Shown: positions 1 to 6,173, counted from the stretch's first letter. The stretch: 10,854 bases of DNA from Lysinibacillus sp. (GCA_012735355.1 JAAYHP010000228.1:1-10854), one strand, 5' to 3'. A program made the numbers and translations. The notes: generated from the sequence alone by a model not told the origin.

Positions 1-71
1 AAAAATATCGCTGGACTTTGATTTGATTTTATTTTTGGTTCGATATGTTTAAAATCAAAAGGTGACTTCAT
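1..71 (-). CDS. 5' end of an unidentified gene, cut by the window edge
   Basis: An ATG at 71-69 (minus strand) is preceded by a good Shine-Dalgarno site (GGGAGGAAA, a few bases upstream), and the frame stays open to the window edge for 23 codons. The visible N-terminus begins MKSPFDFKHIEPKIKSNQ. It is polar, with no signal peptide or membrane segment, and I do not recognise a family from so short a piece. It is divergent from the plus-strand gene starting at 425. A promoter candidate lies at 119-148. The start is well supported by its ribosome site; the identity is unknown. Confidence 0.55.
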   Translation of the reverse strand, partial: MKSPFDFKHIEPKIKSNQSPAIF

Positions 72-118
72 AGCGTTTCCTCCCTAAATATTAGAAACTA
101 TAAATTTCTACTATTTGA

Positions 119-148
119 TATATAATTTTTATCCTACCATTTTTCCAA
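119..148 (-). promoter_or_regulatory. Candidate sigma-A promoter for the left-edge gene
   Basis: On the minus strand, TTGGAA (143-148) and TATATA (119-124) are separated by 18 bases. Transcription would begin roughly 40 bases before the ATG at 71. An inverted repeat TAGAAA/TTTCTA (92-97 and 105-110) lies between this promoter and the start codon and could be an operator. In DNA this AT-rich such matches are common, so this is a weak call. Confidence 0.3.
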
Positions 149-332
149 TCATTCGACACTATTGCACACTAGAAGAAATGTATTTATTTTTATTCCCTAT
201 AAAAACGGTAAATTAATAGCATCGCTTAAAACAAAGGTAGTTCCTTCATTTTCATTATTATAGAAAATAATGTCGATATAATGATTCTTTTATATTATTT
301 TTAGTTTTATTGTCAACTTTTTTATTTTTAAT

Positions 333-365
333 TTGGAAAAATTGTAAATTTAGTTATAAACTAAA
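333..365 (+). promoter_or_regulatory. Candidate promoter with overlapping inverted repeat
   Basis: TTGGAA (333-338) and TATAAA (355-360) are separated by 16 bases and lie about 65 bases before the ATG at 425. A perfect 7-bp inverted repeat, TTTAGTT-ATA-AACTAAA (349-365), covers the proposed -10 element. That is where a repressor dimer would bind to block transcription. The repeat is visible directly; its function is inference, and chance is possible in this AT-rich DNA. Confidence 0.35.
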
Positions 366-424
366 ATTGAAACATTAATATTTATGTATCAAACATTGTA
401 AAAAACTATAAAGGGGTGTATTCC

Positions 425-1030
425 ATGTATAGGGAAATAACAGTGGATCGTAGCATATTGTATATTGAACAACATCATGTTGATACGTTTGTTAATTTAG
501 CAGAAAAGTATGAAGCTTTTAATGAAATAGTAAATGAAGCAGCTGTGAATAAAAAAGATGCATGGATTATCGCTTTTAATATATGGCTTTTATTGTTACC
601 TGATAATAGCAATATTATCCACTCTGCTGAAAAAACCCTATACTACTCCACAAATTTTGTCTTACTGAATGCATTTCAAAAGAATGCATATTTTAATCAA
701 TTGAAAATGCGCCAAATTCGCCCTGAACCATTATACTATATCCTTTCATTGAAACTTGCAGCTGGATTGAACAGCTGGCTTTTCTATGTAAAGGAAAAGA
801 ATAATTTAACATACATGGCTGAACGTAATAAACATAGAGTATATTTTGACAGTCACAACGGACCATCAGAAGAGGTACAAAGCTTTTTAGAAGATCAATC
901 AAAATTTGTGAAAGCAGCTGTGAAAGAATTAAATTCATCGGATTCCTTTGATAAAATGATTAAAGATTGCATAGATGACGCGATGAATCTTTATAATAGC
1001 CATTACGTAAATGAGCCATCCCCACAATGA
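425..1030 (+). CDS. Hypothetical protein, 201 aa, no family recognised
   Basis: The frame encodes a 201-residue protein. I start it at ATG 425 because the Shine-Dalgarno sequence AAAGGGG (410-416) ends 8 bases upstream; a GTG at 416 lies inside that site and is unlikely to be used. The product looks soluble and probably helical. It has one hydrophobic stretch near residues 47-60 (containing IWLLLLP), a YYILSLKLAAGL segment near the middle, and a charged C-terminal half. It has no signal peptide, no CxxC and no motif I can assign. It is the only gene in the window on the plus strand. Its stop codon sits in the loop of the terminator hairpin at 1010-1042, so it converges on the heme monooxygenase gene and is transcribed alone. 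Confidence 0.75.
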   Translation: MYREITVDRSILYIEQHHVDTFVNLAEKYEAFNEIVNEAAVNKKDAWIIAFNIWLLLLPDNSNIIHSAEKTLYYSTNFVLLNAFQKNAYFNQLKMRQIRPEPLYYILSLKLAAGLNSWLFYVKEKNNLTYMAERNKHRVYFDSHNGPSEEVQSFLEDQSKFVKAAVKELNSSDSFDKMIKDCIDDAMNLYNSHYVNEPSPQ

Positions 1031-1055
1031 GAATGGCTCATTTATTAATCATTAA
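1010..1055. terminator. Probable bidirectional intrinsic terminator
   Basis: A perfect 10-bp stem, AATGAGCCAT (1010-1019) with ATGGCTCATT (1033-1042), encloses a 13-base loop that contains the stop codon of the plus-strand gene. It is followed on the plus strand by T-rich sequence (TATTAATCATTAATTATTTT). Read on the minus strand it sits just past the stop of the heme monooxygenase gene (1052), but its T-tract is short there. It therefore probably ends the plus-strand gene efficiently and may also serve the nrd/heme side. Confidence 0.6.
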
Positions 1056-1369
1056 TTATTTTCTAATGTAGATGCGACTTCTGCAATTACTACTAAATTG
1101 TCAATTGTTGGACTGTTTTCGTCGGCACCGCTCGGGCGTGTATGGGATTCTTTAAAAGCATCGCTATTTCTCCAAACTTCAAAGTCTTCTAGCGTATCCC
1201 AATACATCACAACGCTCATTTCATCATAATCTTCAAATTGAGTACTAACTAACACTTCCACTTTTCGGAAACCTTTGAAAGTAAGTAATGCCCCTGGTTG
1301 TGTAAATCGAGGTGCCATTTTTTTTGCAAAACCTTTTTTTACTCTAATTCGGTTTGTTACTGTATACAT
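1052..1369 (-). CDS. Heme-degrading monooxygenase, IsdG/HmoA type
   Basis: This 105-residue protein belongs to the antibiotic-biosynthesis-monooxygenase (ABM) fold family of non-canonical heme oxygenases, cytoplasmic enzymes that open the heme ring and release iron. From the start at 1369 it shows the catalytic Asn6 (in MYTVTNRI), Trp66 (EVWRNSDAF) and His76 (ESHTRPSG). This matches the N-W-H triad and spacing of Staphylococcus aureus IsdG/IsdI, so it should be active. An upstream in-frame ATG at 1393 would add 8 residues, but AAAGGGG lies between the two ATGs and serves the one at 1369. A near-perfect Fur box (1398-1412) lies about 30 bases upstream, so expression should rise in iron limitation. 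nrdF ends about 80 bases upstream with no strong terminator between, so some readthrough from the nrd operon is possible. Confidence 0.88.
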   Translation of the reverse strand: MYTVTNRIRVKKGFAKKMAPRFTQPGALLTFKGFRKVEVLVSTQFEDYDEMSVVMYWDTLEDFEVWRNSDAFKESHTRPSGADENSPTIDNLVVIAEVASTLENN

Positions 1370-1397
1370 TATAAGTTCCCCTTTACAGTTCATTTAT

Positions 1398-1412
1398 TGA
1401 GAATCATTATCA
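1398..1412 (-). promoter_or_regulatory. Fur box before the heme monooxygenase gene
   Basis: The plus-strand sequence TGAGAATCATTATCA matches the Bacillus 7-1-7 Fur consensus TGATAATnATTATCA at 13 of the 14 specified positions. It lies just downstream of a possible minus-strand promoter (TTGCAG at 1438-1443, 17-base spacer, TTTAAT at 1415-1420) and before the heme monooxygenase start. That position suits iron-dependent repression. The box is a strong sequence match; the promoter assignment is weaker. Confidence 0.82.
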
Positions 1413-1447
1413 ATATTAAAACATAATTTTCATTGAACTGCAATGAT

Positions 1448-2431
1448 TTAAAATTTTGACGATAAAAAATCGAATTGAAACGTTTCATCTGTAATTGGCT
1501 CTACTTTTGCTAAAGCATAGGTTGAGCCTTTTTGGGAGAAAAAGTCGTAAGTCGATCCTTCATTTCGAATACCATTCATAACAATAGGGTTAATCTCTTC
1601 TTCAGGAAACATCGTTTCTAAACCTAAATTCATTAAAGCTTTATTTGCGTTATAACGGATGTATGCCTTTACCTCTTCAATTAATCCTGTTCCTTCATAT
1701 ATATCTTCCGTATATTGTAGTTCATTATCATATAAATCAAGTAAAAATTCATTCCCCCACACTTTTAATGCATCCTGCTCTTCCTTTTTCAGTCGATGGA
1801 AAATATTTTGGGCAAAGGCACCTACCGCTACACCGTGAATGGATTCATCTCTCAAAATGAGGGATATCACTTCCGCGCTATTCCGTAAAATCCCTTGTCC
1901 GCCTAAATAAAGGGGATAGAAAAATCCCGAATAAAATAAAAAGGATTCCAACATGACAGAAGCAAACATCGCTTTATAAAGGGATACTTCATCATTTTCC
2001 TTAATCGATGAATAAATTTCCGATATTTTATTCGCTTTGTATTGCAATTGTTGATTTTCCTTCACCCACTTGAACACTTCATCAATTTCATCGTTGTTGC
2101 ATAGGGTTGTAAAAATATATGAATAGGACTTGGCATGAATCGCTTCAAAGGCACCAAATACGGTTAATACCGCTTTTTCTTGTAAATCAGGATTGTATTT
2201 TGCAATTTCATTCATTCCGATATTCGTTTGAATAGTATCAAGGAGGGTTAGCCCACCAAATACTTTTTTATATGTTTCTTTATGTGAAAAGTCTTTCCAC
2301 TGTTTCATATCTTTTGACACGGCAATTTCTTCCGGAAACCACATTTGTTTCCATTGTTGATCCCAAAAAACTTTTGCAAGAGGGTTCGTTGTCTTGTTCC
2401 AGTTCACTGCTTCATATGTTAAATGGTGCAT
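1448..2431 (-). CDS. nrdF: Class Ib ribonucleotide reductase, small (radical) subunit NrdF
   Basis: NrdF carries the dimetal site and tyrosyl radical that start ribonucleotide reduction in NrdE. It is a cytoplasmic ferritin-fold protein of 327 residues, a normal length. Numbered from the start chosen here, visible metal ligands are Asp65 (LTLLDT), Glu96 and His99 (FEAIHAKSY), Glu162 (MLESFLFYSGF), and Glu196 and His199 (RDESIHG). The radical tyrosine is Tyr103. In class Ib enzymes the site is loaded with manganese with the help of NrdI, or with iron. I chose ATG 2431 because GGAGG lies 10 bases upstream; the ATG at 2440 is only about two bases after it. The gene overlaps the end of nrdE by 13 bases, so translation is probably coupled. 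It is the last gene of the nrdHIEF operon. Confidence 0.96.
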   Translation of the reverse strand: MHHLTYEAVNWNKTTNPLAKVFWDQQWKQMWFPEEIAVSKDMKQWKDFSHKETYKKVFGGLTLLDTIQTNIGMNEIAKYNPDLQEKAVLTVFGAFEAIHAKSYSYIFTTLCNNDEIDEVFKWVKENQQLQYKANKISEIYSSIKENDEVSLYKAMFASVMLESFLFYSGFFYPLYLGGQGILRNSAEVISLILRDESIHGVAVGAFAQNIFHRLKKEEQDALKVWGNEFLLDLYDNELQYTEDIYEGTGLIEEVKAYIRYNANKALMNLGLETMFPEEEINPIVMNGIRNEGSTYDFFSQKGSTYALAKVEPITDETFQFDFLSSKF

Positions 2432-4512
2432 GCTACACATTCCTCCAATGTTTGTAATCGTTGGCGAACATAATAAACGGTTTTAATTCCACGCAACCAT
2501 GCGTAAATATAAACCTTTGCCAATTGCTCTGTCGTCCACTGATCCGTTACATATAAAGTCATAGAAATCCCTTGGTCTACATGTTTTTGGGCTGTTGCGT
2601 ACAAATCAATTAATTTATATGGATCTATATCATAGGCTTCCACATACAACTTCAAATTGCCATTGTTTAAAAATGGCATCGGATAAATCGTTCGACTATC
2701 GGCATAATCGCGAATTTCAACCCGTTCGGTAATCGGTGCAATGGAAGCTGTACAAGAACGGATATAAGAAATCGAGACAGTTGGAGCGATGGCTAATCGA
2801 TATGCATTGAATAGACCATATTTCATCACGATTTCTTTCAATTGTTGCCACATCGCTGCTGTTATGACAGGAACATTTCCTAAAGCCTTTTTCACGATAG
2901 GGCTTGGCTCTTTATCAATTTTAGTTACATAATCGTTGAAGTAGCCTCCCGTTCTATATTCGCTTTCCTCAAATCCATAAAAAGTTACTCCCTTTTCCTT
3001 TGCCATTTCCATAGAAGCTTTTAATGAATAATAATTTAATGCTTCCATAAAGAAATCGACAAATTCAATCGATTCCGAAGAACCATACAATATATTTTCC
3101 GAGACGAAATGTCCGTGTAAATTCATTACTCCTAAACCAACTGAATGCATCAATTCGTTTGCTTTTTTAACAGAAGGTACGTTTTTAATGTTCGTCTTTA
3201 AAGATACTTGTGTTAATAACCGCATCGACGTATCCACCAACTCTTCAAAACTTTGAACTTTTGTCGACTGATGAACATCGATGGAACCTAAATTACAAGA
3301 AACGTCTAAACCATATTCATTCGGTTCATCCATATCTGTAATGATGCTCGTTTTTTGTACTTGTAATATTTCTGTACAAAGATTAGACATTTTCACTCTG
3401 CCAATATTTTTTAACGGGTGGGCTTCATTTACATGATCATCAAAAATTTCAAAAGGATATCCAGTTTCAAACTGGCTTTTTTTTATTTCCGTATAAAGTT
3501 TTCTTGCATTAATCCGCTTTAATTTTCGGATGTTCGGATGGCGTAGAAGCTCTTCATACATTTCTGTTATGCTGATTTCTGACATTCGTTTTCCATATTG
3601 CTGAAAAATATCGTAAGGACTAAATAATACGATGTCTTCGTCCTTTTTCATCAGTTCAAAAAATATATCAGGAATGATTACACCTGTTGATAATGTGGCA
3701 AGGCGAATTTTCTCATCCGCATTCGGCTTTTTCGATGAAATAAATTCTTCAATATCTCCATGAAAAATATTTAAATACACTACTCCAGAGCCGTTCCGTT
3801 GACCTAATTGGTTAGAGTAGGAAAAAGAATTTTCAAGTAGCTTCGCAACAGGCATGATACCACTTGCTCTATTTGCTATTCCTTTAATAGGATCACCTAA
3901 AGGTCTTAAGTCGGTTAAATTTACTCCGACCCCTCCCCCAAGTCTTGAAAGCTCTAAACAATAACCAATGTTTTCAGCGATGCTGTTCATCGTGTCATCC
4001 ATCGTCAATTTAAAACAACTTACTAACTCTCCCCGGGCTTTTTTCCCACTATTTAAAAAGGTTGGAGTAGCCGGTTGAAACGCTGCCATCATTGAATCAA
4101 TTGCTTTTGTTGCAAGCTTTTCATCCCCATCAGCTAAATAAAGAGCGACAATCGTCATTCGGTCTTCATAAGTTTCTAAAATTTCTTTTCCGTCTCTAGA
4201 TTTCATTGCATAGCTATCATAAAACTTACTCGCACTCATAAAAGAGCAAAATTGAAATTTGTAAGAATACGCTTTTTTAAAAATCGATTGGATAAAATCC
4301 GTGGAATACTTTTGTAAAAACTGTGCTTCATAATATTGCTCTTTTATTAACCATTGTATTTTCTCCTCTAAACTAGTAAATTTACGCATGTTTTTATCAA
4401 CATATTCCAATAAATATAGCCTTGTTGCCTCTCGATCTCTCTCTATATGAATGACCCCTGTTTCACTATATTGCTGTAACACTTCATTATTGAGCTTTAA
4501 ATATTCCTTCAT
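2419..4512 (-). CDS. nrdE: Class Ib ribonucleotide reductase, large (catalytic) subunit NrdE
   Basis: NrdE reduces ribonucleoside diphosphates to deoxyribonucleotides. The 697-residue length fits class Ib enzymes, which lack the full N-terminal ATP-cone. The redox cysteine pair is Cys166 (GELVSCFKL) and Cys406 (DVSCNLGSID). The active-site N-x-C-x-E motif is Asn377-Cys379-Glu381 (SNLCTE). The radical-transfer tyrosines are Tyr680-Tyr681 (TVYYVR). The C-terminal tail ends in ECVACTI, whose Cys692/Cys695 pair is recharged by NrdH. The glycine-rich loop LSRLGGGVGVN (about 188-198) is also typical. The start ATG has AAGGGG 8-9 bases upstream and overlaps the nrdI stop by 4 bases (ATGA). All catalytic residues I looked for are present. 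Confidence 0.97.
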   Translation of the reverse strand: MKEYLKLNNEVLQQYSETGVIHIERDREATRLYLLEYVDKNMRKFTSLEEKIQWLIKEQYYEAQFLQKYSTDFIQSIFKKAYSYKFQFCSFMSASKFYDSYAMKSRDGKEILETYEDRMTIVALYLADGDEKLATKAIDSMMAAFQPATPTFLNSGKKARGELVSCFKLTMDDTMNSIAENIGYCLELSRLGGGVGVNLTDLRPLGDPIKGIANRASGIMPVAKLLENSFSYSNQLGQRNGSGVVYLNIFHGDIEEFISSKKPNADEKIRLATLSTGVIIPDIFFELMKKDEDIVLFSPYDIFQQYGKRMSEISITEMYEELLRHPNIRKLKRINARKLYTEIKKSQFETGYPFEIFDDHVNEAHPLKNIGRVKMSNLCTEILQVQKTSIITDMDEPNEYGLDVSCNLGSIDVHQSTKVQSFEELVDTSMRLLTQVSLKTNIKNVPSVKKANELMHSVGLGVMNLHGHFVSENILYGSSESIEFVDFFMEALNYYSLKASMEMAKEKGVTFYGFEESEYRTGGYFNDYVTKIDKEPSPIVKKALGNVPVITAAMWQQLKEIVMKYGLFNAYRLAIAPTVSISYIRSCTASIAPITERVEIRDYADSRTIYPMPFLNNGNLKLYVEAYDIDPYKLIDLYATAQKHVDQGISMTLYVTDQWTTEQLAKVYIYAWLRGIKTVYYVRQRLQTLEECVACTI

Positions 4513-4880
4513 ACGAAAATCCCCTTCTCAATTACTTCATGATAAAACTGTATAATCTTGTCATAATCCTTTTGGAATCCCCGCAACTCTATTTTGCGTA
4601 CGATAGGTATGCCAAAATTTCTATGAATAATATCTGCCGATTTACAAAAATAAGCATGCCCAAAGTTGGAATTACCGCTAGCGATTACACCTTTACAAAA
4701 CTCACTATTGCGTTGTAAAAAACTTTCGACGACTTTAGGGACTTCCCCTAATCCATCTGTATAAGTGAACAATAAAAAAGGTTGTTCTAAAATAAGGCCG
4801 TCATCAATTTCAATATAGGGTAACCCTAATTGCTTAACAATGTAACGAACATTTCCAGTTCTCGAAGAATAGGCAATCAT
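4509..4880 (-). CDS. nrdI: NrdI, flavodoxin-like activator of class Ib RNR
   Basis: NrdI is a small flavodoxin-like FMN protein. It supplies the oxidant used to assemble the dimanganese-tyrosyl radical cofactor in NrdF. This 123-residue product shows the FMN phosphate loop near the N-terminus (YSSRTGNV, residues 4-11), the TYTDGLGEVP loop in the middle, and the SGNSNFGHAYFC segment with the downstream LRGFQKDYDKI region that is diagnostic for the family. It overlaps nrdH upstream and nrdE downstream by 4 bases each. There is no strong Shine-Dalgarno site of its own, so it probably depends on translation of nrdH, which matters because nrdH seems frameshifted. Confidence 0.95.
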   Translation of the reverse strand: MIAYSSRTGNVRYIVKQLGLPYIEIDDGLILEQPFLLFTYTDGLGEVPKVVESFLQRNSEFCKGVIASGNSNFGHAYFCKSADIIHRNFGIPIVRKIELRGFQKDYDKIIQFYHEVIEKGIFV

Positions 4881-5106
4881 AGTGGCATCTTGCTAATGGA
4901 TTCTTTCATGCTTTCTATATCACCCATTAGCTCTCCATTTATTTCAACAACTGGAACCGTTAAAAATCCTCTTGCTAGTAACTTCTGTTTAGCTTCTTCA
5001 TTGTTATCAATAAATATTTCTTCGTATTTTCCTTCAAGTCCTAATTTGTTTAACTCAAATTTCAAAAGCATGCATTTTGGGCAAACAGTTTCGTATAAAG
5101 CTTCAT
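4877..5106 (-). pseudogene. nrdH: NrdH glutaredoxin-like redoxin, apparently frameshifted near its start
   Basis: NrdH is the thioredoxin-fold electron donor of class Ib RNR. The ATG at 5106 follows a purine-rich ribosome site (AAAGGAAG) and begins MKLYTK, a typical NrdH start. In that frame translation ends after 14 codons (MKLYTKLFAQNACF). The -1 frame continues as TVCPKCMLLKFELNKLG and runs to the expected C-terminus, including the TVPVVEINGELMGD cis-proline and glutathione-like loop region. Adding one A to the AAA run at 5089-5091 would restore MKLYTKTVCPKC and a normal redoxin of about 76 residues. As the sequence stands, the only ATG in the long frame lies just after the second active-site cysteine (64 residues, no CxxC). 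The restored frame overlaps nrdI by 4 bases. The cause is either a real mutation or a sequencing error in a homopolymer. Confidence 0.8.
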
Positions 5107-5137
5107 ATTTCTCTTCCTTTCCTATTACTTAATAAAT

Positions 5138-5168
5138 AAAAAAAGCCATACCGTAAACGGTATAGCTT
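5138..5168 (-). terminator. Intrinsic terminator of the cobalamin riboswitch
   Basis: On the minus strand, AAGCTATACCG (5168-5158) pairs with CGGTATGGCTT (5153-5143) as an 11-bp stem with one U-G pair. The loop is TTTA, and the stem runs straight into a 7-T run followed by ATTTATT. It lies between the riboswitch aptamer and the nrdH start, the classic place for a transcription-attenuating expression platform. The structure is visible directly; control by cobalamin is inferred from the adjacent aptamer. Confidence 0.9.
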
Positions 5169-5182
5169 AGAAATGGAAACAG

Positions 5183-5232
5183 TCGGGCATTATAGGAAAT
5201 GGACCTTCTTGCTTCCATTTCCTAGCCCCCGA
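5183..5232 (-). promoter_or_regulatory. Long hairpin between aptamer and terminator
   Basis: In the leader RNA, TAGGAAATGG (5224-5215) pairs perfectly with CCATTTCCTA (5202-5193). Across a small internal loop, TCGGG (5232-5228) pairs with CCCGA (5187-5183). The first arm could instead pair with a second copy, TTCCATTTCTA (5178-5168), which touches the terminator stem. It may be part of the switching platform or simply a spacer hairpin. Confidence 0.6.
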
Positions 5233-5248
5233 AGAAATGTGCAATATC

Positions 5249-5417
5249 GTTTATTAGGCAGGTCTCCTGGCTTAAGCTTCATCCTACAAGTTCCCTTCCC
5301 ATACGAATTCGTACAGTGGTTTTGAACTTTTCGGCAGCATTTTACAGTTGCGGGGACAGCATCAGATTTTCACTGATTTCCCTTTTAATCTACTACATAT
5401 AGTAGAACCTAACAAAC
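5249..5417 (-). ncRNA. Cobalamin (AdoCbl-type) riboswitch aptamer
   Basis: Read on the minus strand this is a complete cobalamin aptamer. P1 forms between GTTTGTTAGG (5417-5408) and CCTAATAAAC (5258-5249). P2 is TCTACTA-TATG-TAGTAGA (5406-5389). The core GCTGTCCCCGCAACTGTAA is at 5360-5342, and the B12 box GCCAGGAGACCTGCC is at 5271-5257. The peripheral CCACTG...TGGGAAGG arm, closed by AAGTTC/GAACTT, is the form found in adenosylcobalamin-sensing class I aptamers. The aptamer lies between the nrd promoter and a strong terminator, so bound AdoCbl should stop transcription before nrdH. It points at the reductase operon, not at the cobalamin salvage genes, which lie upstream of it. Confidence 0.95.
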
Positions 5418-5437
5418 TAATATACCATATATTGTGT
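5390..5437 (-). promoter_or_regulatory. Tandem NrdR-box-like sites in the nrd leader
   Basis: ACACAATATATGGTAT (5437-5422) fits the NrdR box consensus acaCwAtATaTwGwgt at 14 of 16 positions. CTACTATATGTAGTAG (5405-5390) fits at 11 of 16, with 9 of 10 in the CwAtATaTwG core. The starts are 32 bp apart with a 16-bp gap, the spacing known for paired NrdR boxes. They lie just downstream of the predicted transcription start, where a repressor would block the promoter. The second site is also the P2 palindrome of the riboswitch, which could explain its fit by chance. Confidence 0.55.
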
Positions 5438-5447
5438 TGTGTGTTTT

Positions 5448-5476
5448 ATTCTATCATGACCTTATGGTAATGGCAA
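5448..5476 (-). promoter_or_regulatory. Sigma-A promoter of the nrdHIEF operon
   Basis: On the minus strand, TTGCCA (5476-5471) and TAGAAT (5453-5448) are separated by exactly 17 bases, a good match to the vegetative consensus. Transcription should begin near 5441, about 24 bases before the aptamer P1 stem. The promoter lies between the end of cblS (5499) and the riboswitch, so the nrd operon can be transcribed independently of the salvage genes. I see no terminator after cblS, so readthrough into the leader is also possible. Confidence 0.7.
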
Positions 5477-5498
5477 GATAAAATAGGAAATTGAATTT

Positions 5499-6173
5499 TT
5501 ATCGAATTTTAATCGGTTCAATCGGTGCACTAATATATTCATATAATTGTTCAGTTTTTCCTTTTTCCACCGCTACGATAACGCTTGTGGCAGGTCCCGA
5601 TGATTTTTCAAGGGGTAAGTCACATTCTACTTCAAAACCATTGAATAGCCTTGAAAGCTCTGCACCGATTCCTCTAGAACCGACTGGCCAAACTCGTTTT
5701 AAAACCCCTAATTTAATTAATAAATAAATTTCACTTAACTTCACTACATCGTCTTTATGTTCGATTACTTCTTGTCCAACGAGCGGTTTTCCTACAACAA
5801 ACCAATCACATAGCTCGGCGGAAGTATCCCTTAAGATTTTCCCTACCATCATGACGCTTATGCCCGATTGTAAAGATTTGAAATTCGATTCTGTAGAACC
5901 AGCTAAAGGTGGCATTTTTTCTCCAATTTCTTCTAAGGCTTTGGAAATTCCTCTCTCATAATCTTTCCATGCGTCCTCTCCCGTAAAATTCGATAAAAAT
6001 AAATGGGTAGGATGACTTCCAGCACACCATTGTTCCAATAAACCAACCCGCGCTGAATAATAGGCCGTTAATTCGTTTGATGCTTTCACCGCGTCCAATT
6101 CCTTTTCTCCGATACAACCGGAATTATCGACAGTAACAACATATTGTTGATCTATAATGACAGCATTTCTCAT
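5499..6173 (-). CDS. cblS: Alpha-ribazole kinase CblS (AIR synthase-like fold)
   Basis: The product resembles the CblS alpha-ribazole kinases described in Listeria and Geobacillus, which phosphorylate salvaged alpha-ribazole to alpha-ribazole phosphate, the lower-ligand substrate of CobS. It has 224 residues, is cytoplasmic and has no membrane segment. The N-terminal TVDNSGCIGEKELDAV stretch (about 14-29) resembles the acidic nucleotide/metal-binding start of PurM/ThiL-like proteins. A second conserved-looking stretch, VWPVGSRGIGAELSRLFNG, lies near residues 160-180. The start ATG overlaps the cblT stop by 4 bases, which links kinase and transporter. The identification rests on remembered family features plus the tight cblT/cobS context. 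The alternative is an uncharacterised AIR-synthase-related protein. Confidence 0.82.
   Translation of the reverse strand: MRNAVIIDQQYVVTVDNSGCIGEKELDAVKASNELTAYYSARVGLLEQWCAGSHPTHLFLSNFTGEDAWKDYERGISKALEEIGEKMPPLAGSTESNFKSLQSGISVMMVGKILRDTSAELCDWFVVGKPLVGQEVIEHKDDVVKLSEIYLLIKLGVLKRVWPVGSRGIGAELSRLFNGFEVECDLPLEKSSGPATSVIVAVEKGKTEQLYEYISAPIEPIKIR

Larger units (their letters stand above)
72..424. other. AT-rich divergent intergenic region
   Basis: About 350 bases lie between two divergently transcribed genes, with no convincing open frame on either strand, no tRNA or rRNA, and no riboswitch core that I recognise. It contains promoter candidates for both flanking genes (119-148 minus, 333-360 plus) and two short inverted repeats (92-110 and 349-365). 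The stretch from about 150 to 330 holds nothing I can name. Confidence 0.6.

Noticed and set aside
245..275. Fur-box-like sequence (TTTTCATTATTATAGAAAATAATG) in the left intergenic region
   Set aside because: It contains repeated ATT/AAT elements but does not fit the 7-1-7 palindrome well; AT-rich DNA gives such matches easily.
1427..1444. Terminator between nrdF and the heme monooxygenase gene (CATTG/CAATG hairpin)
   Set aside because: The stem is only 5 bp and has no GC-rich base; a true stop here is not supported.
5086..5094. Programmed -1 frameshifting as an explanation for nrdH
   Set aside because: The site reads ACG AAA CTG, with no X XXY YYZ slippery heptamer, and a lysine tRNA slipping back would meet GAA. 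I know of no frameshifting in NrdH. A one-base deletion or sequencing error is simpler.
4830..5132. Open frame of 100 codons on the plus strand over nrdH/nrdI
   Set aside because: It is antisense to two recognisable genes and to the nrdH ribosome site, has no family resemblance and no good start signal. It is a shadow frame.
5440..5470. A further NrdR box overlapping the -35/-10 region
   Set aside because: The best alignment (TACCATAAGGTCATGA region) matches only a few consensus positions, so I kept only the two downstream sites.
5491..5727. Open frame of 78 codons on the plus strand over the end of cblS
   Set aside because: It is antisense to cblS and its product looks like a reverse-strand shadow with no recognisable features.
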